Source: Planctomycetota bacterium
Lineage (GTDB): Bacteria; Planctomycetota; Phycisphaerae; WQYP01
Direction: 5' to 3'
Assembly: GCA_021790385.1 (NCBI GenBank)
Contig: JAJYDW010000010.1
Coordinates: 1 to 64,000 of the forward strand
Length of the DNA stretch: 64,000 nucleotides
Every line of letters starts with the position of its first letter. Position 1 is the stretch's first letter. Under the pieces are notes generated by a model. It had not been told where the DNA came from. It did not search any database and saw only the letters and a program-made list of their open reading frames with translations. The position numbers were made by a program, and so were the translations under genes. Shown here piece after piece: positions 25,695 to 35,194 of this stretch.

Positions 25695-26642
25695 CTACAT
25701 TGAGCCGGGTGGTGGCATCGGCAACGGGCTTGTTGGCCGGCGAAGAATTTTACGCCACAGCGCGCGCAGCGGCGCAAAAAATGCGTAGATATAGATGGCC
25801 ACCAGGGCCGTGATCTGCGGTTGCCAGAATATTAATATCGCCAGAATTGCCGCCCGCACCACATAAGCAAAGGGCCGGCGGCCGCGCAGATATTGGTTGA
25901 TCAGGTGTCCGTACGCAATACGGCTGACCATTAAAATCGCCACCGCCAGCATAATCAGCGGCATGGCATAAGGAAACGCCGCATTCACATCGCCCGCTGC
26001 TGCTGCCGGAATGTGAAACGGCAGTACGTGCGGCGCGTTAGGCTGCAGAGCCTCAAAAAAAATCACGCTGGAGGCCACCACGCCCGCCGCCCCGGGCGAA
26101 GGCAGGCCGCGAAACACCATGTGGGCTTCCAGGGCGTGGCGGTTGTGGGCATTAAAACGCGCCAGGCGCAGCGCGGTGCAGGACACGTATATAGCCGCGA
26201 TGATCCACAAGCTGCGGCCCAGGAGAGAATCGGTTACCGGTCCCAGCAAATCCGGTGAAGGGGTGGAACGGTGGGCGAAAAGGTTGGAAATGACGCGCAG
26301 GGTCAAAAACGCCGGCACAATGCCGAAGCTTACCACATCCGCCAGCGAATCGAGTTCAGCGCCAAAATCACTGGTGGCCTTGGTCAGCCGGGCTACGCTG
26401 CCATCCAGCAGATCAAAGAGCATGGCTGCGAATACCAGATAGCCGGCGATGGCATAGGCGCTGATCTGCCCCGACAGTTCCGGATGTTCACCGGATGCAT
26501 ACCAGATGGCGGCAAATCCGGAAAGCAGATTACCCAGCGTGCAAAGCGTAGGCAGAACGGAAATTCGGCGCCGGATCTTACCCGGGAGGTGCCGTAGCTC
26601 CGCCGATTGCATTCGATCATCTCTATAGCGCATGTTTGGCAT
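25695..26642 (-). CDS. pssA: CDP-diacylglycerol-serine O-phosphatidyltransferase
   Basis: This membrane enzyme makes phosphatidylserine from CDP-diacylglycerol and serine. The CDP-alcohol phosphatidyltransferase motif DGSVARLTKATSDFGAELD (D-G-x2-A-R-x8-G-x3-D) is intact, followed by a last Asp in SLADVVSFG, near residues 79-105. Multiple hydrophobic helices surround it, and RFNAHNR near residue 170 is typical of the bacterial type II enzyme. Length 315 residues is longer than the usual 240-280 because of an N-terminal extension and a Pro-rich tail. Internal starts at 26633 and 26612 are possible. Confidence 0.88.
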   Translation of the reverse strand: MPNMRYRDDRMQSAELRHLPGKIRRRISVLPTLCTLGNLLSGFAAIWYASGEHPELSGQISAYAIAGYLVFAAMLFDLLDGSVARLTKATSDFGAELDSLADVVSFGIVPAFLTLRVISNLFAHRSTPSPDLLGPVTDSLLGRSLWIIAAIYVSCTALRLARFNAHNRHALEAHMVFRGLPSPGAAGVVASSVIFFEALQPNAPHVLPFHIPAAAAGDVNAAFPYAMPLIMLAVAILMVSRIAYGHLINQYLRGRRPFAYVVRAAILAILIFWQPQITALVAIYIYAFFAPLRALWRKILRRPTSPLPMPPPGSM

Positions 26643-26914
26643 CCAAAACCCGATAAACGTACTTTTCTTGCGCCCGTTTCGAAAAAGTCAAAATCGGCTG
26701 CGACGAATCGACCATGCCCTATGGACCACAATACAGCCACCGGCTACCCCAAGGGATACGTGATCTTGAAGCCGCTCCGGCGGGGGTGAGGTTGCCGCTG
26801 TGGCCATCGTTCTTATGGTTTTTGGCTGGCCCGAATTCGCGGGGTTCCCATTCTCACGTCCTTAATTGTACGAAGTTCGCACATTCTTGACAAAGGGCGG
26901 TGGAGACAGGACTT

Positions 26915-28672
26915 TCAATGCGACGGTATCTGGTGATGGAATGGAAGTATTTCCCACAGGGACCATCGGTTGCTCCACCGCTGATAGCCAACCGCCGGAG
27001 GATCCCAACTGGCCAGGAGCTTGCGGCGTATGCCGGGAAGAATGGGCCATTGCTGTTGGCCCAGCAAGGCCACGGTTTTATGTTTTCTCCAGGCCTGATG
27101 GATCAAGTGAAGTTCATCGTGCTGCAGCGCCGTTGGCGATGGCCATTTCCAAGTTCCGTCGGCACTTCTATGCCCTACCAGGTCAAGATACCGCCGGGCT
27201 TTGAGTGGTTCAGAAATCTGCGGGCCGGAGTGCCGAGCTACCTGCCGCATTTGCCGGACAAAGCGAATGGTAAACATTTCCGTGCTGTACAACCGATAGC
27301 CCCCAATGCTGGCCAGGTCATTGTCTACGGGTGTATCGGCAAAAACGACACTGCCGCGCGGCAGAAACGTGTGCAACGCTTCGGCGGCCTGAATCAGATT
27401 TAATTTAGAAGCCGTGGACGCAACCAGGCGCGGCGCAATATGATACAGGTTGTAGCCAGAACCCAGTAAAGTAAGCGTTCCCACCGCAACCGCCGTGGCC
27501 TGGTGATGGTCTCCCATGGCTCGGCCCAATAACCACAAGGCGAACATGATAAGAGGGGGCAGCACGTCGATAAAAAATCGCGTGTAGCCGATGTTATCTG
27601 GTGCCCAGTAATAAAACAGATAAACGGTGGTGCTGGGCACTATCCACAGGGCCAGAACCAGAGCCAGCTTCCAATGGCTCCAGAAAAGCCGCAGTCCTCC
27701 GATGATCGCCAGCGGGAAGAGTAAAAACAGGCCCACATGGGAAATCTGATTCAGAAAAATGCGCCAATTGCCCGGACGCGGTGGTCGGCTGGCTGAATTA
27801 CCGACAAAGTATTGCCACCCAAAGCCGGTTTGCTCATGACAGAAGTTGTACGCGGTTCGCCACGGTTCGCCAAATGCCAGCCAGTTAAACCCGGCGAGAA
27901 TGGTCACCGGCAGACCAAAGGCGGCCACAACGAGCAGACACTGCCATACCGGTTGCTCGCGATCCAGAAGTTGCCAAAGCGCCACTGCCAGAAGCGGAAA
28001 GAGCCATAAGAATTCGGTATAACGTATCCAGCAGCAGAAACCCAATACGGCACCGGCCAGCACGCCGCGCCATAGGCTGCCTTTGCGCCACCATGTTAGC
28101 AGCAACCAGAATCCCAGCACGGTAGCCAGTAACGCTGCCCCATGGGAATCACCGTAGTTAGCGAAAAAAAGCACCAGCGGATTGCTCGCTAACCATATGA
28201 CGCCCATCAAGGATAGAAAACTTCCGACAATGGTGCGGAAAAGAAAGAAACTGATCCAGCACGCCAAGACCGTTGCAACGGGGTCCAGCAGATACATGTC
28301 TCTGGCATGTCCTCCCACCATCCACCCGATGGCCGCCAGTATGCTCACCCCAGGTGGATATTTGGGATAAATGCGGCCATTCGGGACCTGGACTTCGTTT
28401 GTACCAATAAATTGCCATGGATTATGCGGTGTAAAATACAACCGGTGGTGTTCCACCAACATTCGGGCGGCCACATCATAACCATTTTGGTCCGGGCCTT
28501 GATGGGCTGGTACGTAGAAGATCGCCAGTGCTCCGGCAAACAGCCCCACCACGATCGCCAGCAGCGGATAGACCAGCCAGTCATGGGGATGATGTTTACG
28601 TTGTGCGGGCCAGGCGATCTTGGCCAGATAAGGCTGGTCTTGGTCGGCTTGAACCCTTGGGATGTGAGTCAT
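26915..28672 (-). CDS. Polytopic membrane glycosyltransferase (PMT/ArnT-like)
   Basis: A 585-residue protein with about ten or eleven membrane helices. The first external loop, HQGPDQNGYDVAARMLVE followed by GRIYPKYPPGVSILAAIG, has the acidic and YP-PPG pattern of GT-C glycosyltransferases that use polyprenyl-phosphate sugars. The C-terminal 130 residues form a soluble domain (SVVFADTPVDNDL, then ALLGQQQWPIL). The acceptor, whether protein, lipid or glycan, is unknown. It lies about 270 bp downstream of the pssA start and does not seem to share its transcript. Confidence 0.75.
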   Translation of the reverse strand: MTHIPRVQADQDQPYLAKIAWPAQRKHHPHDWLVYPLLAIVVGLFAGALAIFYVPAHQGPDQNGYDVAARMLVEHHRLYFTPHNPWQFIGTNEVQVPNGRIYPKYPPGVSILAAIGWMVGGHARDMYLLDPVATVLACWISFFLFRTIVGSFLSLMGVIWLASNPLVLFFANYGDSHGAALLATVLGFWLLLTWWRKGSLWRGVLAGAVLGFCCWIRYTEFLWLFPLLAVALWQLLDREQPVWQCLLVVAAFGLPVTILAGFNWLAFGEPWRTAYNFCHEQTGFGWQYFVGNSASRPPRPGNWRIFLNQISHVGLFLLFPLAIIGGLRLFWSHWKLALVLALWIVPSTTVYLFYYWAPDNIGYTRFFIDVLPPLIMFALWLLGRAMGDHHQATAVAVGTLTLLGSGYNLYHIAPRLVASTASKLNLIQAAEALHTFLPRGSVVFADTPVDNDLASIGGYRLYSTEMFTIRFVRQMRQVARHSGPQISEPLKARRYLDLVGHRSADGTWKWPSPTALQHDELHLIHQAWRKHKTVALLGQQQWPILPGIRRKLLASWDPPAVGYQRWSNRWSLWEILPFHHQIPSH

Positions 28673-29007
28673 GTATTGAATCCGATAGCCAAAACAGGAT
28701 CAAACTTGTCTGTTGGATCAACGATGCTGTTTGCCGCTTGTTGCAAGGTTTTGCGGCGAAAGCAGTGGATTAGTCCACGTCATAACGGCGATGGGGTTAA
28801 CGAAGTCTGCAGCTCCTTAGCCTGCCAATAGCCGCACTGGCCAGGAACGCTTCCGAACCCAACTGCTGAAGAGATTTAGGCACGGGTTGTTATGGGCCGG
28901 GCGAGACATTCCCTTGTGGCCAATATTGAGTGTTCATGTAAACTATCCTGGGATGCAACGTTAAAGTTTCTGCGCCGGCAGATGAAGTTGCCAGAGGAGA
29001 TTCTCAC
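28673..29007. other. Divergent intergenic region
   Basis: This stretch separates the minus-strand glycosyltransferase from the plus-strand flavin reductase. No coding gene or strong promoter pair is evident; the gene at 29008 has AGAGGAG a few bases upstream of its ATG. Confidence 0.4.
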
Positions 29008-30150
29008 ATGGTAAGCAATCATCTTTTTTCCACGTATCAGCTCGGCCCCATCGCATTAGCGAATCGCATTGTGGTGGCCCCGATGTGTCAGTATTCCGCT
29101 GTGGATGGGGTAGCTACTGACTGGCACCTTCAGCACCTGATGCAGCTTGGTTATTCCGGGGCGGGTTTGGTGATGGTGGAAGCTACCGCGGTACAGCGCC
29201 ACGGGCGAATTACCCATGGCTGCCTGGGCTTGTATAACGATGATTGTCAAATAGCCTTGAGCCGGGCGATAGCCAGTGCCCGTCGTTGGGCTGGGCCGAC
29301 CAGGTTTGGTATTCAACTTGCCCATGCAGGGCGCAAAGCCTCCTGCAATGTACCGTGGCAAAGACATGGCCATCCGCTGGCCGCAGATGAAGACTCGTGG
29401 CCCACGGTAAGCGCGTCGGCCAATTCCTTTGCCCCCGATTGGCCTGTTCCGCGGGAACTCAATAAGGATGGTATCCGGGCGATTATTGAAGCATTTGTAG
29501 CGGCTGCCCGGCGGGCGGTGCAGATTGGGTTCGAGGTCATTGAATTGCATGGCACCCATGGATATTTGGGTCATCAATTTCTTTCGCCATTGTCCAACTA
29601 CCGCACGGATGAATACGGCGGCAGTCTGGAAAACCGTATGCGATTTTTGCTGGAACTGGCTGCGAGCGTGCGAGCTGCACTTTCCGATTCCGTGGCCCTG
29701 GGAGTACGGATGGCCGGTACGGACTGGGTAGCTGGCGGCTGGGGGCCGGAGGATGCGGTGGTGCTGGCCCGATCTCTCAAGGCCATCGGAGTGCATTATG
29801 TGTGCGTATCATCAGGAGGCCTGGTCCCACATGCAAAAATTCCCGTCGGGCCAGATTACCAGGTTCCACTGGCCGCTAAAGTGAAAAGGGAAACGGGCAT
29901 TGCCACCCGCGCCGTGGGCATGATTTGGACGCCGCAGCGGGCGGAACAAATTATTGCCGCCGGCGATGCGGATATGATCGCCATGGCCCGGGCCTTTCTG
30001 GATGATCCACGATGGGGTTGGCACGCCGCCGATGAGCTTGGCGCAACCGTCCACTGCCCTCCGCAGTATGAGCGGGCACGTGCGGATCTCTGGCCGCCGG
30101 CCCGCCGACAGACCGCAAAGCCGACGGCCGTTAGGCCACAGGCTCGCTGA
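29008..30150 (+). CDS. Old yellow enzyme family NADH:flavin oxidoreductase (YqjM-like)
   Basis: This FMN-dependent ene-reductase reduces activated C=C bonds with NAD(P)H. The barrel motifs are complete: VVAPMCQYSA with the class III Cys, FGIQLAHAGRKAS, the substrate-binding HGTHGYLGHQFLSPLSNYRTDEY with GGSLENRMRF, and a phosphate-binding MIWTPQRAEQII segment near the end. In most members the segment reads HxAHGYL; here the third position is Thr. Length 380 residues is normal, with a basic C-terminal tail. A good ribosome binding site precedes the ATG. Confidence 0.93.
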   Translation: MVSNHLFSTYQLGPIALANRIVVAPMCQYSAVDGVATDWHLQHLMQLGYSGAGLVMVEATAVQRHGRITHGCLGLYNDDCQIALSRAIASARRWAGPTRFGIQLAHAGRKASCNVPWQRHGHPLAADEDSWPTVSASANSFAPDWPVPRELNKDGIRAIIEAFVAAARRAVQIGFEVIELHGTHGYLGHQFLSPLSNYRTDEYGGSLENRMRFLLELAASVRAALSDSVALGVRMAGTDWVAGGWGPEDAVVLARSLKAIGVHYVCVSSGGLVPHAKIPVGPDYQVPLAAKVKRETGIATRAVGMIWTPQRAEQIIAAGDADMIAMARAFLDDPRWGWHAADELGATVHCPPQYERARADLWPPARRQTAKPTAVRPQAR

Positions 30151-31745
30151 CTTAAAAGCAAGTCCAGACTGGCCTGGATTTCCAATACCAGTCTCTGACG
30201 GCCGGCGGCCAGAATTTCAAGGTATTCCATCGCCCGCGTACAGCCTACGTAAAACGCCGCTCGTCCCTTGACGTGAGTGGGAATGGTTTCGGCCGAAACC
30301 AGCAGTACACAGGGAGCCTCAAATCCCTTGGCACTGGCGACGGTGGAAATTGAAAGGTTGCCAGGGCCTCCAATCAGCTCGTCGCGATCTTCTATGGACA
30401 GGTGAATCTTGCCAAAACGGTCAGAGCCGATCGACCGGAGGATATGTCCGATTTCCTTGACCCTCTGCACGCTATGAGCGAGCACGAGAATGTCTTGTGG
30501 CCGCACCTGTTCCTGAATGATCAGATATTCCAGGCGACTAACAAGCAAGACATCTTCTGCCGGCCGGTTGTCGACCACCCATAGCTTGGGGGCGATTCCC
30601 GGACGACTCGCGAAATGAATGCGGTACGCGCATCCCACACGGCTGACCAATTGACGATGCGTGAGGAGTTGCAAGTCGGCAAAATCGCCCGGAGGAACTT
30701 CCGCGCCGGCCCGCTGTGCGGCATCCCCATCCCCGATTTTCTGGTATCTGCACAGGCCTTGTTGCGACAGGCTGAACATGAGCGGGTTAAATGCGGTCAC
30801 AAGCACGCACTCATCAGGGAGCGTGTCTCCAGTACGCTGGCGGAAAGCCATCTGTAATTTCCGCTTCAGAAATGGGCCCAGAGTACGGTTAAAACAAACC
30901 ATCAGAAATCGAGGATCCCGGACCGGCTCCTGCCATAAAATCGGTTCCTTACCCAGATGGCGTACGATGCGGCGAGCCAGATTGCTCACCAGAACAACGG
31001 ACATGCCGCTGCCGGCGACTCCACGAACCAACCGTGGTCCACCACTCCAATTCTGACAGGCCAGCCGTTGCTGTTCGTCGGAAAGCACTTTGAAGGCGTC
31101 GACATTGGCATCGCAAAGCTCCCCGAGCGTTCCCTGCCGCACGTGCCGCTTCGTCCGGGTACTGGGCGGCTGGGCCAGAGCCGTGCTATCGCCAAAGGCC
31201 TGTAGCACAGCCCGTACCTGTTGCAGGGAAAAAGTCTTAAAAAAGTTACTGGATGGGCGCAGTGCCGAAGCGCCAAGCCGGCGCTGAAGGGGAGCCTCCA
31301 AAAGGTCGTCCGCGAAGAGAAACTCCGGTGGGCAAAATCCATTTTTGCCCCACCGCCGCTTCCAGGCAGACTGTTCAATAGCCGGAAAGGCCACCCAATA
31401 CTAAAATGGAATCTGCAATTCGTCGTTATAGGAATTGCGGACTGCATCACGAACATCGAACATGGCATTACGAACCTGCAAGATTGGATTTTTCTTGTCT
31501 ACGTGTTGGCCATACCGGAAATGACAGATACCGCCGGCGTCGATTTGCAGTATGTTGTCGAGACTTAGCCCTTTAACCTCTATCAGATGCACGCCGATGA
31601 CCGGATCCACAATTACCAGATCGGGAGGGCGAGTTGTCTTGTGGGCCAGGCTCGGTTCACAGAGCACCACGGATTCAGCAAAGTTAACGGCCCGAACTGC
31701 GGCGGCCAGCACACAGCGGTGTTCCACGGTAAGCGGCTTGTTCCC
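30151..31745 (-). pseudogene. NERD-UvrD-type DNA helicase, inactivated
   Basis: Two pieces lie in the same minus-strand frame: a nuclease-related NERD domain (PDLVIVDPVIGVHLIEVKGLS) at 31404-31745 and a superfamily 1 helicase part below it. They are separated only by an in-frame TAG at 31401-31403, with similarity continuing directly after it (YWVAFPAIEQ, then PPEFLFADDL). The Walker A is GVAGSGMS, with Met (codon 31002-31004) where the invariant Lys should be. The C-terminal helicase motifs STVASAKGFEAPCVLLVSAE and FYVGCTRAMEYL remain. A TAA just upstream of the NERD piece and the shift to antisense of the OYE gene at the 3' end suggest both termini are also lost. It was probably a DNA repair or defence helicase. 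Confidence 0.8.
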
Positions 31746-32073
31746 AGCCGATTACCTTGCATTTGGCATGCTGCACCAGTTTGCACACCTGTAACTCATC
31801 CATCTCGTTCAACCATAAGAGGCAAGTCCGACCTTTGATTGAGTCAGCGTGATTGACGCCATCCATTATGCACCACAAGATTCGTGTTGCAAGCACAGAA
31901 GAGTAGACCAGAGCCGCCTGATTGCCGGTGGATTTTCTGCCCGGCCGCTCATTCGCAGGGCCATGGATTGATGCCAGGGATGTTGCTGCTGAGCCAACTC
32001 CATGGTGCGACATTGATTGTGCTGCTCAACTACTATCAGCCTCGTCCCACATGATGGCGCAGTTCCCGATGGG
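31746..32073. other. Non-coding stretch between helicase relic and toroid protein
   Basis: It probably contains the decayed upstream region of the NERD-helicase gene. The short open frames show no recognisable domain and no ribosome binding site. Confidence 0.4.
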
Positions 32074-33147
32074 CTATTTTTGTAAAATCGGCAGCAGCCG
32101 GTCAGGAATTTGCAGGATAATCAAAGCCATGGCCGTGCCGTAGCTCCGGCCCGGCGTGGCTTGCCAATTGCCGCTGGGGCTTTGGCGGGCCAGAAGCGTT
32201 TTTTGTATTGCCGGACACCATCTGCTCCACCAGTGGCCACCGGCCAGAAACATCGCCTGTGTGCCGTAATAGTTGCCGTAAAAAAAATACGCCGGATTGT
32301 TGGTCGGTGCTCCGGGTATATCATGATTCAGGTATTGTACGCCTGCCGTGACAGCCTTGCCGTGGTACACACCGGCATAAAACAGCAGCGCGACAGCCGC
32401 GGCGGTTTGCGGCACCGGATCAAATGGCATACCGGGCATATAGTCGAAACTGCCATCCGGATTTTGCAACTGCCGTACAAAAGCAATGGCCTTTTTTATG
32501 GTGCGATGGGGCACGGCGATACCGGCCTGACGGGCGGCGCGCAGGGCCATAACCTGGCAGATGGTGACGGAAATATCGGCCGGCATGGGCATGGGCTGAT
32601 AACGCCAGCCACCCTGGGCGTTTTGGGTTTCGATGATCAAACGGACGGCCCGTTGCAGTTTTTGCCGCAGTTCCGGTTGATGCGATTCACCATACACTTC
32701 CGCCAGAAAAAGTGTGGCAAATCCCTGGCCATACATAGGTGCGCCGTCGGAAGATGAGGCAATAAGGCCGGAGGGTTGGCATTGGCTAAGTACGTAGCTC
32801 AGGGCCTGGGCGGTATTGTGGCCATAGGGTCCCTGGCCGGGCAGATTACCACCGGCTACAAAAGCCAGCCCGCCCAATGCGGATACCGCCACCAGGTTCT
32901 GGTGGCCGAAAGAACCGTCGGCGTTTTGCTGTGCTGAGAGCCACTTGAGGCCGCGGGCAACAGCCCGTCGCACCTGAGGTGTAATTTCATGTTGCAGGCG
33001 GCTGGGGCGGCCAAAAATTATTTTATGCGAAGCTATCGCGGCGGCCCCGGCCACCCGCAGGCTTGTACAGGAAATTAAAAGAACCAGCGTCGGCGTTACC
33101 ACGGCCCATGGCCATCGCCAGCTCTTGAAAAATTCGATCATAATCAT
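32074..33147 (-). CDS. Secreted squalene-cyclase-like toroid protein
   Basis: After a signal peptide (WPWAVVTPTLVLLISC, then AGAAA) come about 310 residues of alpha-alpha toroid repeats with the repeated Q-N-x-G-G/S-F/W signature: SAQQNADGSFGH, ETQNAQGGWRY, QLQNPDGSFDY and ARQSPSGNWQA. Together they build a barrel of the prenyltransferase/terpene cyclase type. It lacks a DUF4159 part, unlike the homologue at 2329-4731, and no catalytic DxDD was seen. Such secreted toroid proteins are abundant in planctomycetes; function unknown. Length is 357 residues. Cys28 in LLISC could be a lipobox, but the context is not ideal. Confidence 0.78.
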   Translation of the reverse strand: MIMIEFFKSWRWPWAVVTPTLVLLISCTSLRVAGAAAIASHKIIFGRPSRLQHEITPQVRRAVARGLKWLSAQQNADGSFGHQNLVAVSALGGLAFVAGGNLPGQGPYGHNTAQALSYVLSQCQPSGLIASSSDGAPMYGQGFATLFLAEVYGESHQPELRQKLQRAVRLIIETQNAQGGWRYQPMPMPADISVTICQVMALRAARQAGIAVPHRTIKKAIAFVRQLQNPDGSFDYMPGMPFDPVPQTAAAVALLFYAGVYHGKAVTAGVQYLNHDIPGAPTNNPAYFFYGNYYGTQAMFLAGGHWWSRWCPAIQKTLLARQSPSGNWQATPGRSYGTAMALIILQIPDRLLPILQK

Positions 33148-33379
33148 AATCTCGTCAAATCACAGCGTTTGCGCTGGTCGGCCAGAATCATAAAATCATC
33201 GGGCCTCCGGCTGTCGCTGCAAACTGCCGCTCAAGGACGCCGTCCACGTTTCCGGCATTTTAGACGCACCAACCCATCCGGAGGTTCTCCAGCGGGCCAC
33301 GCTGTGTTTTGCCGGACCGCATTTGGCAATGCCTGTCCGCAGCAATTGTACATTGCGGCATGAGTCGGTCTGGCGTAGG

Positions 33380-34000
33380 TTACCTGGCAAACAGCCGGGC
33401 GGCAATACCGGCCACATGCTTGCCTTGAAACCGCGCGATGGCCAATTCATTGGCACTGGGCGGACGTTTGCCATCGCCACCGGTAATGGTGGTGGCACCG
33501 TAAGGCGTACCGCCGGTAATTTCCGACATGTTGGTCAGTTCCTGACAAGCATAGGGTACTCCCACCACAATCATTCCATGGTGAAACAGCGTGGTATGAA
33601 AGCTGGTGATGGTGGTTTCCTGGCCGCCATGTTGCGAAGCTGTACTGGAAAACACGCTGCCGATTTTGCCTACCAGGCCGCCCTTGGCCCAGATCTGCCC
33701 GGTTTGGTCCAGAAAATTCCGCATTTGCGCCGCCATATTGCCAAATCGAGTGGGCGTGCCGAAAATAATCGCATCCGCTTCCAGCAATTGTTCGGGCTTG
33801 ATGACCGGTACCTGGGCAAAAGCCTTTTTCGCTTCCGCTGCGCCCACACGAGTGAGTACCTCCGGCGACATCAATTCGGCTACCTGAAAAAGGTCCACCT
33901 GCGCCCCGGCCACTTGCCGGGCACCTTCAGCCACCGCCTGGGCCATCTGATAGATGTGCCCGTACATGCTGTAAAAAACCACTTGAACTTTAATGGCCAT
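33380..34000 (-). CDS. wrbA: NAD(P)H:quinone oxidoreductase WrbA
   Basis: A flavodoxin-like FMN enzyme that reduces quinones by two electrons and protects against redox cycling. The FMN loop is [18 protein letters not shown] near residue 10; the mid-region [21 protein letters not shown] and [17 protein letters not shown] are diagnostic for WrbA. Length is 206 residues. The ATG at 34000 (MAIKVQVVF) follows GGAG at 6 nt; a TTG two codons upstream is rejected. It lies 58 bp after a marR-type gene on the same strand, which probably represses it. Confidence 0.95.
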   Translation of the reverse strand: MAIKVQVVFYSMYGHIYQMAQAVAEGARQVAGAQVDLFQVAELMSPEVLTRVGAAEAKKAFAQVPVIKPEQLLEADAIIFGTPTRFGNMAAQMRNFLDQTGQIWAKGGLVGKIGSVFSSTASQHGGQETTITSFHTTLFHHGMIVVGVPYACQELTNMSEITGGTPYGATTITGGDGKRPPSANELAIARFQGKHVAGIAARLFAR

Positions 34001-34058
34001 AAACAACTCCTTGTAAAAAAATAACCGACATCACGGCGAACAGCTTCGTAAAAAATGG

Positions 34059-34565
34059 TCAACCGGGTTTACCGGCAAGCCATGTCTTCATCAACATTCG
34101 TTCCAGCCGGTCCAACAGGGCCAGCAGTTGTCGCGATTCTTCCACGGTCATCACCCCAAAAGCTTCTTGAATAATCTGCCGCTGTTCAGGAAGCACCTTT
34201 TTCAGCAGCGTCCGTCCCATTGCCGTGAGAGTCAGGCGATAGGCTCTGCGATCCTGGGGGTCGGGCTGACGTTCCAGCCAACCGCATTTTTCCATGCGGT
34301 CCACCAGCACGCACACGTTGCCTTTGGTTACCAGCAAGTGCTGGGCCAGTTCCTGCTGCGATATTCCCTGGCAACTTTTCAAGGTCATCATGATTTCGAA
34401 CTGGGCCAGGGTCATCTCCTGCTGGCCCAACGCATGTTCAAGCTTGCGTTGGATACGGCTGTAGACCCGTACCAATTGCAACCAGGTTTGCAGGGGCATG
34501 ACGTCGTCGGGGTATAAAACCTCCAAGCGTCGCAGCAGCCCGGTTGTTTTGCTATCAGGTGTCAT
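34059..34565 (-). CDS. MarR-family transcriptional regulator
   Basis: The winged helix-turn-helix is clear: LAQFEIMMTLKSCQGISQQ with the recognition helix ELAQHLLVTKGNVCVLVDRME, the wing LERQPDPQDRRAYRLTLTAMG, and dimerisation helices at both ends. The opening PLQTWLQLVRVYSRIQRKLE fits the HosA/OhrR/SlyA-like groups. Length is 168 residues. As the first gene of a marR-wrbA pair with an operator-like repeat in its own promoter it most likely senses a quinone, aromatic or oxidant and is autoregulated. Confidence 0.92.
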   Translation of the reverse strand: MTPDSKTTGLLRRLEVLYPDDVMPLQTWLQLVRVYSRIQRKLEHALGQQEMTLAQFEIMMTLKSCQGISQQELAQHLLVTKGNVCVLVDRMEKCGWLERQPDPQDRRAYRLTLTAMGRTLLKKVLPEQRQIIQEAFGVMTVEESRQLLALLDRLERMLMKTWLAGKPG

Positions 34566-34585
34566 AATGCCCCTTTCAACTTCTT

Positions 34586-34614
34586 AGTTTAGTTATATAC
34601 TATTTCGAAGTCAA
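34586..34614 (-). promoter_or_regulatory. Promoter of marR-wrbA with embedded operator-like repeat
   Basis: Read on the minus strand, TTGACT (34609-34614) and TAAACT (34586-34591) are 17 bp apart. Inside the spacer lies TAGTTATATACTA (34590-34602), with TAGT/ACTA arms, in the right place for a MarR dimer to block RNA polymerase. Confidence 0.55.
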
Positions 34615-34751
34615 ATCACCGGGACAGCGGGCCGGTTGATGGGTTGGTGTGGTAGGGGCTAAATTTTGCGGCAGTAGTCCATTCCCGGCCCGGCAGATAC
34701 TGTGGCTGCAATTTTTGCCGCATCCGGCGGCGGAGTGTTTATGTTTTTGAG

Positions 34752-34786
34752 TTGACAGTTCTTAAAAATGCGGATAATTATTATCC
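34752..34786 (+). promoter_or_regulatory. Promoter with perfect palindrome over the -10 region
   Basis: TTGACA (34752-34757) is followed after 17 bp by TAATTA (34775-34780). The -10 region lies inside the perfect 15-bp palindrome GGATAATTATTATCC (34772-34786). The gene starts at 34839. A repressor dimer bound here would block transcription. The palindrome recalls metal-regulator (Fur-like) half-sites only loosely. Confidence 0.55.
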
Positions 34787-34838
34787 AGAGTTGTGTTTGT
34801 CGGGATCGTCCCTTTAACTGCGCTGGAGGCATTACTTC

Positions 34839-35057
34839 ATGAAAAAGCTTACCGTGGCAACTTTAATGATGGGGTTGGTGGGTCTGCTGCCGCTGTTGAG
34901 CGGTTGCCAAACACTTTCGGATACTCCCGGTTCCAACGCGGTTCGCGTGAATCAGGCCATGAGTACCGACATGCTGCAAGTTCCAGATGATGCCGAGAGC
35001 ATCATGCTGCTGGATCGCCCTGTTCAGCTTAGCGACCAGCCGGTTCCCCTGCGTTGA
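34839..35057 (+). CDS. Small lipoprotein, 72 residues
   Basis: A signal peptide MKKLTVATLMMGLVGLLPLLSGC ends in the lipobox LLSGC with the Cys at residue 23, leaving a mature lipoprotein of only 50 residues that ends in QPVPLR. No domain is recognised. A GGAGG lies upstream of the ATG, and a palindrome-covered promoter is 52 bp further up, so it is probably a regulated envelope gene. It precedes the TPR lipoprotein by 137 bp. Confidence 0.7.
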   Translation: MKKLTVATLMMGLVGLLPLLSGCQTLSDTPGSNAVRVNQAMSTDMLQVPDDAESIMLLDRPVQLSDQPVPLR

Positions 35058-35194
35058 CACGCGGACTGCATGCGGCTTTTCCCACCCTGCGCCAGAGGTG
35101 CCAGGATCGGCCGTCAGCCGATCTATCTTGGTTTGTCGCAGGTTGCCGGCTGCGGTTAGGTAATACTTCCGGCCCATTGTCAGGATGAAAACCG

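Noticed and set aside
29856-30150. C-terminal extension of the UvrD-like frame running antisense to the flavin reductase gene
   Set aside because: Helicase similarity stops near 30150. The extension is the complement of a well-conserved old yellow enzyme coding sequence and is a shadow frame.
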